From Trichuris trichiura (Eukaryota; Nematoda; Enoplea; Trichinellida; Trichuridae), in NCBI GenBank assembly GCA_037903355.1, contig JBAJFE010000010.1:1-64000 (forward strand): a stretch of DNA of 64,000 nt, in the 5' to 3' direction. The position numbers and the translations under genes are program-made. A model generated the notes under the pieces. That model was not told the origin of the DNA, did no database searches, and was given only the letters and a program-made list of their open reading frames with translations. Positions 33,501 to 42,700 of this stretch are shown here, in pieces (positions within the stretch are counted from its first letter, which is position 1; every line of letters starts with the position of its first letter).

Positions 33501-33991
33501 AGCAAAATATTGTTGCAAAAGCTATAATATGCAATTTTTAGTTTCCAGACAAACATGTATCCGTTTTATTTTGCGGCGACTTGAATAGTACTCCGGAAAT
33601 GTCAGTTCATAGATTGCTTACAACAGGCGTTGTGCATAAGGATGACTCAGACTGGAGAAAAGGTGATTATTGAATTTAAATATTATTGTCATGTGATCAC
33701 TGTTCATTTGACGTAGGAGAATTTCCAGGCTTTGATGGCCTCGAGATAAGAACGTCTTTGAAGATGATTTGCCTGTCTGATACATCCATGTTGACGAACA
33801 TTACAGAAGACTTTTTCGGCTGCCTCGATTATGTTTATGCAAGTAGAGAATTTCAAGTACGAAATGTTTTTCCCGCACCCCCATCAGAGATTTTGTTCGA
33901 ACATCGGGGTTTGCCTTCAGTCTCAGGTCCATCGGACCACATTCCTTTGCTTATGGACATTGAAATAGATAAGAATATTTGTAAAAACTAG
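30519..33991 (+). CDS. PDE12: 2',5'-phosphodiesterase 12-type EEP nuclease (7 exons)
   Basis: Exons 30519-31429, 31483-31625, 32641-32803, 32861-32996, 33299-33454, 33542-33662 and 33717-33991; all junctions are GT-AG and phase-consistent, giving 634 residues (human PDE12 is about 609). The N-terminal half contains the PDE12-specific region (FYWYVKEMN, LPGWTLRSKSCVFVP). The C-terminal half is the endonuclease/exonuclease/phosphatase fold with MSYNILADLYLD, ICLQEVD (catalytic Glu), ANTHLHS, FCGDLNSTP, CLDYVYAS and the terminal SGPSDHIPL (catalytic Asp-His). PDE12 removes poly(A) from mitochondrial RNA and degrades 2',5'-oligoadenylates; the same role is inferred. Intron 2 (1,015 bp) is by far the longest. 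No damage seen. Confidence 0.9.
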
Positions 33992-34321
33992 GAATTGTTC
34001 TGTGAGCCTTCGGAATTGAACTGTCGTTTTTGGTTGGATACAAGTTTACGCTCCTAAATGGTTATGTCTGTGCTTCCATAGCCTCCAACTAACGTCTGAA
34101 GGCCAAGTGCAATATGTTTTCCTTTTGGCACGTAGTTTTCGTAAAGGAAAGTTTCACATTAGGGCTACCATGTCCATTGCAAATAGTTCCAAAAGTTCAT
34201 ACTTATAATCTAATTCAATGCACAAAATAACGAATAATCTGCTTTTACCTTGCATGTTTCATCTTGTATATGTGATTTCTGACTACTACACGTACTACGT
34301 AAATAGTTGTTACTCGGTTTC
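33992..34321. other. Downstream region of PDE12, no feature recognised
   Basis: 3' flank of the PDE12 gene up to the hAT target-site repeat at 34322; nothing recognised. Confidence 0.4.
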
Positions 34322-34329
34322 GTATACGC

Positions 34330-35080
34330 CAGTGTTTCTCAACGTGGGCCCTGGGGCCCCTCTGGGGGCCCCGGAGGATAATGGGGCAGGAGATTGTCCC
34401 AATCAACAGTTCAGCGGTAATAAGTAGCGTAGGAAAGTAACATGGTGGGCCTATCTGTTACTGACGGGAAGGCTTTGACAGCCCAACGGAAAATGTTCCA
34501 TTGCAAAGTCAGGACGCGTTGACGTAATCTTTCTTCTCTAGCAGCCAATGAAAAACATGCTTTTACATTCCCTCCTGCCCGGTATGCTTCTGAAAAGTCT
34601 CTGCGCATGGCGTGCTTCTAAAAAGCCCTTGGCCTTTCGGTAAGGAGCAGTTCGCAGAAATGTGTTCTATCTGCACACCCTTCTATCAACCCATAAAAAC
34701 TTGTTATTCTATTCCTTCTCGTGCAGTGCAAACAAGCGCCGTGCCCTTCAGTTTTTGCGAACGGAACTTCAGAACAACTCATTCCATCCGACCGTTCGTA
34801 ACACAAGAGCAGCCGGTAATATATTCCCGTACGTGCGGCTTTTCCGTTGCACATTCCCCACTTTTTCGCTTGACTGATAAAGGCGCCGACTCAGAAGCGT
34901 ACCCTTCCATTCCTTCCTCCCTGGTATGCGCTGATCAAATAGCATTTATAGTGGTCCTTTTCTAGTATTCACGCGGACTCTAGGCGGCGCGACAGGAGCG
35001 GCCAAAGCAAGAAACCTGTGGGCACTGACAAACTAGGGGCCATCTGGGGGCCCTGAGGCAAAAAAGGCTGAGAAACTATG
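34330..35080. mobile_element. Non-autonomous hAT element with perfect 8-bp TSD
   Basis: Left end CAGTGTTTCTCAACG; right end reverse-complements to CATAGTTTCTCAGCC. Both are followed inward by GGGCCC-rich sequence. The 751-bp unit is flanked by GTATACGC at 34322-34329 and 35081-35088. CAGTG-type ends and 8-bp duplications define hAT elements. No transposase frame inside. Confidence 0.85.
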
Positions 35081-35689
35081 GTATACGCAATAATGACAAC
35101 AGTACGGATATGCACGTAGTCAGCAAAGACTGAGACATTCTAGACGTAGCTACTATTCCTGTTTGTAGGGAGCTGTAAACAACAAAATCGTATGTTCTTT
35201 CTCTAAGCACTCAAGGATAATTTCGGTTTAATAATCTGTGCGGACTTGATATTTGATTGGTTGTCCACGCACGAAAAATATCTGCCAGTGAGGAAGTGCT
35301 CTGATCGCTTGCCGTCTTTGTGTCAGCCGTATCATCACGTGGAAAGTGGCTGCATAGAGAACAAATAAGAAATGAGCACTTCTGTAGTGCGAGTAATGTT
35401 TAAACAAGCAGTGCTGCAAACTAACTGATGAATGACAATGAAGCGCATTGGAAATATTTGAGGCTGTTTTGCGAGTTTTTTCGCATGCCATTTTCAGATA
35501 TGTATAATGCAATCGGACTTTGCTTTCCAAGTCACTGGCATTGACGGAAAGATTATTAAGAACAAGTCAACAAACTTTGCAGGAATTCTCTAACAGTGCG
35601 CATAGCAAACTACAAACCGCTTTTCGGCCATGTTGTGCTCATTCAGGTATGAATTGTGCGGGGTTTTGTGAGATAGCTCATGACGAAGG

Positions 35690-36820
35690 TGATGTTGTGT
35701 GCTTCCTGTGAGAAGTAGGGTGACTCCATCGAGGACAGACTTGTCCACAGGGTATAAAACAAAAACAGCGCCTGGGCGGCACGGGCGTTTGTCAAGGTGG
35801 AGATGCAGAACCATACGATGTGGTGCAGAGTTTTCTTTGAGAGCGGGAACATGGTTAGATGGTATGAGTGGTACGCATGGTCAGCGCGTTCTATGATATC
35901 ATTGACAAACGCTGGATGGCAATCGTCGTTCAGACAAGTATTATTTTTCTGATATGGGTGGAGCTGAAATCATACGACAGATTAATACCGCATGCACGAC
36001 ATTGGTACATGAACAAGAATGTAAGCAGCGTCAGGTGTTGCAAGTTTTGGCTTTCAGCCACGAGCAAGAACGCCGTTGTAGTATGGGAAAAATACAGTGG
36101 AACCTCCAAAGTTGACCACCTTTATATATCGACCACCTCCTTAAGTTGACTGAATTTTGACCAGTTGGTTGGTCCGTACGTCAATAAGCGCTAGGAAAAC
36201 TTCTATACGTCGACCACCGTAAGTGGGAAGTTCTTTGTAAGTTGACTAGTCAGTTGGGTGATCAGCTTACGGTGTTTCAACTGAATATGAGGTTCCTGGC
36301 AGGAGAGGTACTCGTTTTTGACTTTCTGCGTATAGGCGGCGCTCGTCTAACTTGACGAAAGCCTTTTGCAAGAGGAAGAATAACTGTGGCCAGCTGTATT
36401 CATACCAGTGAGTTTGTGGAATGTGCTAAAAAGCGAAGGAGTTCTTCTTGATACCGGTGAAAAATCGCTCAAGGAGGATGCTGCTGCCATTATTTCGAAA
36501 GCACGCGCGGTTAGACAGTTATAGTGAGCGACGGATGGCCCGCATATCAGTGTCTGTCAGCTCAGGCTTCTCTTTATATAACCGTTAACCCCTCAGTCAA
36601 CTTCGTCGACGAATCCTTGTGGTCACAAGTGAAGAGGACCAACAGGCCGAAACATGGGACTCACCATGGCTTGCTGGTGTTGGACTTGCTGGAGTACGTT
36701 TTGCGACGACAGCTTGACCCAGCTGAAGATCCATTTGAAAGGCTGCTGAGAGATTACTGCCCGATAGAAGCCCAAATTACGGTGCTTTCGAAGTCGAGTA
36801 AAGCTGCCCGCGATTCGTAA
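35690..36820 (+). pseudogene. Merlin (IS1595/ISXO2-like) transposase fossil
   Basis: The 5' part near 35760-35870 reads RWRCRTIRCGAEFSLRAGTW, like the zinc-ribbon end of ISXO2-like transposases (WRCR...KVSLR.G). The 3' part at 36524-36820 reads SDGWPAYQCLS, VNPSVNFVDESLWSQVKR and EYVLRRQLD, matching the C-terminal DDE region (SDGW.AY, NFVDP, E.LW...K). The middle is degraded and interrupted by a small MITE (36095-36283). Inactive. Confidence 0.65.
36095..36283. mobile_element. Small pogo-type MITE inside the Merlin relic
   Basis: Left end CAGTGGAACCTCCAAAGTTG after TA; right end reverse-complements to CAGTTGAAACACCGTAAGC. The left end resembles the terminus at 15379 and the tiny element at 38452. 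Confidence 0.55.
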
Positions 36821-36829
36821 AAAGTGCAA

Positions 36830-38449
36830 TTTTGCAATGGAACGAGCACGTTTTCAATACGGGGTCATAGTGACAGCATGGAGGAATTTTTGCATTGACA
36901 GTTGGAATTCGTAGAGAGAAAAGAGGAAACTTTCTCCGAGATGGTTTTCAACGATAATCAGAAGGGATGACTGAGAAATAGTGCCAACGAAGAGAAACAT
37001 CGCATTAAAAGCAGTGTTCCTTGAAAGAAAGGATAAAGCATTTGCCTCGAGATTGTTCTCAGGCACGGTCACGAAAACACAGGAAAGAAAGGATGAAACG
37101 TCGGCTTTGAGATCGACATTGCGTCGCGAGTGTTAGTGTAACTTAGCGGGCGATAGCTTAGATACAATTGGCATCGTCGGCAGCCGTTTGTATAAACAAG
37201 GATCGACAGGATCGCAAGCAACGTCACCCAAATCACAGACCTCCACTGCCGTCCTGTCTGCGTGACGAACTGTATCGGTGAGTAGCAAATGCGTATGGTT
37301 TTCCGATCCTGTTCACCGCTGCAGACATATGCACATCAGTGTCTCCTCTGTTTAGGTTTAGCCTTAGGCGAGTAACAGTATGAGTGCCTTCACTAACTGT
37401 TGCCCTTGCGAGTCTGTGACCAACATCAAACCGTAAAGATCTCAACCTGGCTCTGCTTACTGCTGCTAGCTACCACATGACGCTCTGCACTGTTCGCGAC
37501 GTTCGAGGTAAGTGCAATGAAAGGCAGGCGCTTTCGTCAAAATTTTAGGTGGATAAGTTAGCATTGCCTTTTTTTTCTTACGCTTAGGCTTAGCCAGAAT
37601 GCGAGGAAAAATCTACCTTAACTGACAGTGGCGCTACTTATCTGCCAATGGTGGAAAGGAGGCTTTCGCGATTGACTGCGTTGTGAGTGCCTACTACGGG
37701 AGTGCTAATAGGGAAGGCCCCCCGTGTTCCCTGTTAGTAATCTCTCCATAGACTGTCTTCTAGCCCACAAAATAATGATTATCGACTTGTTCCACACTTG
37801 AGTCTTTTCCTTACCCATCCGTTGACAGCGGTTGTTCTGTACACTTTCGCAGCACTCTGCCACCGAAATTCTCTTTGCAGAAAGTTAGAAATGCTTCAAG
37901 GCTGCTTTCCTGTACTGTGCTCGACAATCGCTAGCATAACGTGATAGATAAAAAACTGAGCAGAAGAATACGAAGGCAAATAGAGATGATTTATGTTTAC
38001 ATAAAAGACTTCCCAGGTGTGTGCAAGAAAAGTAGCGATATTCGAAAGGAGAGAACAGAACCTTATTAAGCAATAGCAGAACAATTCAACGTAAGCGGTG
38101 TTCCTTAACAACTCGACTTGACCCATTTTGACCAATAATAACGTGTCTTGACTCGATTTGGCTTGCAACAAACGTAACTTGTTGCTATGCCTGTGCCAGA
38201 GCAGCATACCTGTTTAATGTGCTCCTTGTGTCGTTCTGTAATTGACAACACGCGGAGGAACACACATGTAACGACCACTTGTCCTCCTGTCTTCTCCCTC
38301 TTTCTTCGCCTACGTTTCTTGTCTGCCTTAGGCTTATTGGTCGCACCAGCGAATCAAACTGCACTTGCATTCATTCAATGTGGTCTGCTTTGTGCAGACA
38401 TTATGTCGAGTATCTACAGGGTATATGTCATGTACGCGATTATACAAAG
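36830..38449. other. Intergenic, no gene recognised
   Basis: Several short frames on both strands without recognised motifs; no splice-supported gene found. Confidence 0.35.
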
Positions 38450-38451
38450 TA

Positions 38452-38511
38452 CAGTTGAACCTCCGTAAGTTGACCACCCCACAGAGCGGTCAACTTACAG
38501 AGGTTGGACTG
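38452..38511. mobile_element. 60-bp palindromic micro-MITE with TA duplication
   Basis: Left CAGTTGAACCTCCGTAAGTT and right CAGTCCAACCTCTGTAAGTT (reverse-complemented) meet almost back to back, flanked by TA at 38450-38451 and 38512-38513. It is essentially two terminal repeats with almost no interior. Confidence 0.65.
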
Positions 38512-38527
38512 TATGTAAAACGTACAT

Positions 38528-39105
38528 CAAGAAGACCTCTCATGACGGATCTGTCATACGGTTTTGTCATCTCCTTTCTTTGTTTCAGAAATAAGCATTG
38601 CAAACGCCCTACCAATGGATGGATGAGCAGTTATTGAAGAAAAATCGGAACAATGTTGTACGTTTGGAAGTTTTGGGACCAACCTTGTCCCGTCTTCAGT
38701 GGGAATGGTTGTGAAAGCTTTACTCTGAAAAGACGATTCTGCCTTCGACAATTAAAACAGTCCCTGTTCATTCGCAATGACGTATCAATCAACCGTGGCA
38801 AAAAAGTGGAGGTCAGCTCGATATGGACAGCCGTTACTAGTAAAACCGGATGTTGTTCCATACCGACTGGCGCCCCTTCCCAGCCCTTAAATAACTTTTT
38901 CTCAGAATAAACCTTCCACAACCTTCATCAGAGTGAGGACAAGGCTGGTCCCAAAAGCTCTGAACATGTAACATTGTTCTTAATTCTTCTTAATAATTGC
39001 TAAACCACCCGTTGGTAGGGCGTTTGGTTTGGTTGTTTCAGAAACCAACAGCAGGCAAGACAAAACCATATGGGCGCTACATCATGAAGATCTTCAGACC
39101 GGTTA
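38528..39105. mobile_element. PLE family 2-related relic with inverted ends
   Basis: Minus-oriented 3' region at about 38590-38710 (GCCCTACCAATGGATGGATG, as in family 2), then a plus-strand piece of the GIY-YIG C-terminus at about 38730-38880 (LKQSLFIRNDVSINR, VEVSSIWTA), then a plus-oriented 3' region to about 39105 (CCGTTGGTAGGGCG, GAAGATCTTCAG). Hammerhead-like cores are degraded: AAAA in place of GAAA on both sides, although stem II GGGAC/GTCCC persists on the left. Confidence 0.65.
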
Positions 39106-39743
39106 AGAAGCATTCAGTTTCGAAGATCATTAAGAAGAACCATTAATACTCTGAGCAAACCGTAAAGGACAATTTCAGCAGCTCTGAAATTCTGAGTCTT
39201 GGCACATTCAGATTTGGAAAATCTTGTATCCTTGTACGGTTGGAGCGCATAATTGCGCATTCTTTTCACGTTCATCCAATAGCTTCCATTCCCAGAGTGT
39301 ACACGCTAGCTGTCAAACAAACCCTGCCAAGCAATTTTTTCCTATAGAAAGCCCTGGCCAAACTGAACCTTATGAACACTGTCAGAGCAATACACACCCT
39401 CATCCGAGTTGCATGCAACAGCGGACTTCCAGAACACAACTTCAATAGAGAATACCCGCTTGCGAAAACTCAATAATGCTTTTCCGGTAGAGCAGCATCA
39501 TTAGCAAAACAGCGTGCTCGCGGAGCCCAGTGACAGAAAGGCTGTGATTAAAACATATAAACTATAGCCGTTCAAAAACCGCTACTAAAAAGGTGACAAT
39601 CTAAGCCATAGGAATGGCGCAATGAAGAGCTCAGTAAGCCGCATAAAACTGCAATCAGAAAAGAATGAATACTCCACTTTTAATGGCCGTACAAATAACC
39701 AGAAAGAAACACGAACTAGACGGTAGAAGAGAAAACAATCAAA
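39106..39743. other. Downstream of the large WAP gene, nothing recognised
   Basis: 3' flank of the minus-strand WAP gene; no motif or repeat identified. Confidence 0.35.
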
Positions 39744-42700
39744 TCATTTGGGCAGTACAAGAACAGAACACGATTTTCCATCATTACCGTCACAACATTT
39801 CTTTCCATCGTCACAATCTTTATTCTTTCGACAAGAACCTGGCAATCCCATCACATAGGCAGCTGGAGGACACGTGGCTCGTCTGCCCGCCATTTCTAGA
39901 AAGATGTAGCGCAACGTCCCAGATGAACACAAACAAACAATACCCCTACCTTCACTAACAGGATTAACGCAGGCATTGCCTGCCTTGGTGGGGCAACATT
40001 TTCGTGATCCTTCACAATCATTATCAATACTACACAGACGAACAGGGCCCTGAACAGACGACGGCCACGGACAAATTCCACGCTTGCTCGGTCTCACATC
40101 TACAAACGTAGCATTATTCATACTCATAACAGCGTTTCAATAGCTCCCTTACTCTCATCTACTGGAGGCGTGCACTCATATCCGGCACTCGTAACACAGC
40201 ATTTTTCGTAACCTGGACAATCAAAGTCACTTTGGCAGAAGGAAGCTAATCCTACGGCTCCGAAAGGAGAAGGAGGACATGACCCAGGCTTCGCATTTGG
40301 TCCTGCTGAAATTCAGCCAGTTTCGAAAACTTATTTCAAGCCCCTGAGTGAAAGCATACGCCATCGGACTGGGTTTACGCATTCCTTTCCGACATTCGTG
40401 GAACAACATTTTTCTCTACCATCGCAGTCATTGTCATTTCGGCAAAACAGAGCTTTTCCAGTGACTGCTGGTGCCGGTGGGCATGCTCCAGGCTTCTTAA
40501 CTTCTTCATCTATACGATACTTGTATGAGTGAAATTCTGATGGGCGGAAAGGATTCATCATCATACACTCCTCTACTGGTGCTTCGCAGTCGTATCCAAC
40601 CCTCGTTAGACAACATTTCATAGAGCCAGCGCAGTCATAATCAGTTTGGCAGAAATTAGCTAATCCTACGGGACCGTTTGGTTTAGGTGGACATGATCCT
40701 TTTTTGGCAACTGGTATAACTAAAACCAAAATTATCCATGAAAATATTCCTAGTGTGCCAATGATGTCATACATTCTTTCTCTGGCTTTACGCATTCCTT
40801 TGCTTTCGCAGTGAAACAACATTTTTTTGCTCCTTCGCAATCTTTGTCGTTTTGGCAGAAGAATATTCCTGTATAGACTGCCGGCGCTGCTGGGCAGTTT
40901 CCTGGTTTGTTAACTTCTTCACCTATAGGTTAATTGTATGAATTCAGTTCTAACGGATATAAAGGATTGTTCATCATACTTTCTTCTACTGGTGCTTTGC
41001 AATCATATCCAACACTTGTTAGACAACATTTCATGGAACCATCGCAGTCATAATCGTTTTGGCAGAAATTGGCTAATCCTACAGGTCCGTTTGGTTTAGG
41101 TGGACATGATCCTTTCTTGGCAATTGGTCTTGCTAAAGTCAAAATTATCCATGAAAATATTCTTAATATTCCAGTGTTATCCTACGTTTCTCCGCTGGCT
41201 TTACGCATTCCTTTCCGTTTGCAGTGAAACAGCATTTTTTTGATCCCTTGCAATCATTGTCGTTTCGGCAGAAGTACACTCCTCTAACGACATCTGGTGC
41301 AATTGGGCATTCTCCAGGTTTGTTAACTTCTTCGCCTATAGGTTAGTTGTATGAATTCAGTTCTAACGGATGCAATCGGTTGTTCGTCATACTCTCCTCT
41401 ACCGGTGCTTTGCAGTCGTATCCAACCTTCGTCAGACAACATTTCATAGAACCATCGCAGTCGTAATCGTTTTGGCAGAAATTGGCTAATCCTACAGGTC
41501 CATTTGGTTTAGGTGGACATGATCCTTTTTTGGCAACTGGTATAACTAAAACCAAAATTATCCATGAAAATATTCGTAGTATGCCAATGATGTCATACAT
41601 TCTTTCTCTGGCCTTACGCATTCCTTTGCTTTCGCAGTGAAACAACATTTTTTTGCTCCATCGCAATCTTTGTCGCTTTGGCAGAAGAATATTCCTGTAT
41701 AGACTGCTGGCGCCGCTGGGCAGTTTCCTGGTTTGTTAACTTCTTCACCTATAGGTTAGTTGTATGAATTCAGTTCTAACGGATGGAAAGGATTGTTCAT
41801 CATACTTTCTTCTACTGGTGCTTTGCAATCATATCCAACACTTGTTAGACAACATTTCATGGAACCATCGCAGTCATAATCGTGTTGGCAGAAATTGGCT
41901 AATCCTACAGGTCCGTTTGGTTTAGGTGGACATGATCCTTTCTTGGCAATTGGTCTTGCTAAAGTCAAAATTATCCATGAAAATATTCTTAGTATTCCAG
42001 TGTTGTCCTACGATTCTCCGCTGGCTTTACGCATTCCTTTCCGTTTGCAGTGAAACAGCACTTTTTTGATCCCTTGCAATCATTGTCGCTTCGGCAGAAG
42101 TACACTCCTCTAACGACATCTGGTGCAATTGGGCATTCTCCAGGTTTGTTAACTTCTTCACCTATAGTTTAGTTGTATAAATGCATTTCCAACGGATGCG
42201 GAGCAATGTTCATCATACTTTCCTCTACTGGTGCTTTGCAGTCGTATCCAACCTTCGTTAGACAACATTTCATGGATCCATCGCAGTCGTAATCGTTTTG
42301 GCAGAAATTGGCTAATCCTACAGGTCCGTTTGGTTTAGGTGGACATGAACCTTTTTTGGCAATTGGTCTTGCTAAAACCAAAATTATTTTGAGTAAATTC
42401 TTGCTATACCAACGCTTGCGTACGTTCTTCTGGCTTTACGCATTCCCTTCCGTTTGCAGTTAAACAGCATTTTTGTGATCCATCGAAATCATTGAGGACG
42501 TGATGTTTTGGTACTGGACTGTGTGTTTTCATGTTTAAATGTGTTTATTATGGATCTACTGTCCCGTTGATACGAACAGTAAACGATAACTGTCCTCCGG
42601 AGCTTTCGGGTCTGTCGCGACCCGTCGTCAGCGGTCAAGACGTATGTAATTTATGTGTGTATTTATTTATAGCCCCCATAAATTACACACATCTTGACCG

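Noticed and set aside
34411..34965. Several open frames of 65-117 codons on both strands.
   Set aside because: They lie inside the hAT-type MITE, have no transposase motifs and are best explained as chance frames.
38580..39044. TTGTTTCAGAAA occurs at 38580-38591 and 39033-39044, looking like a 12-bp TSD of the PLE relic.
   Set aside because: Comparison with the 26-28 kb PLE shows the element extends beyond both copies (to about 38528 and 39105), so they are internal and not flanking duplications.
42169..42381. Unspliced small WAP proteins (about 70 residues) starting with ATG in several repeats.
   Set aside because: The ATGs sit in introns just before conserved acceptors and the frames run on past conserved donors; the exons join in phase instead.
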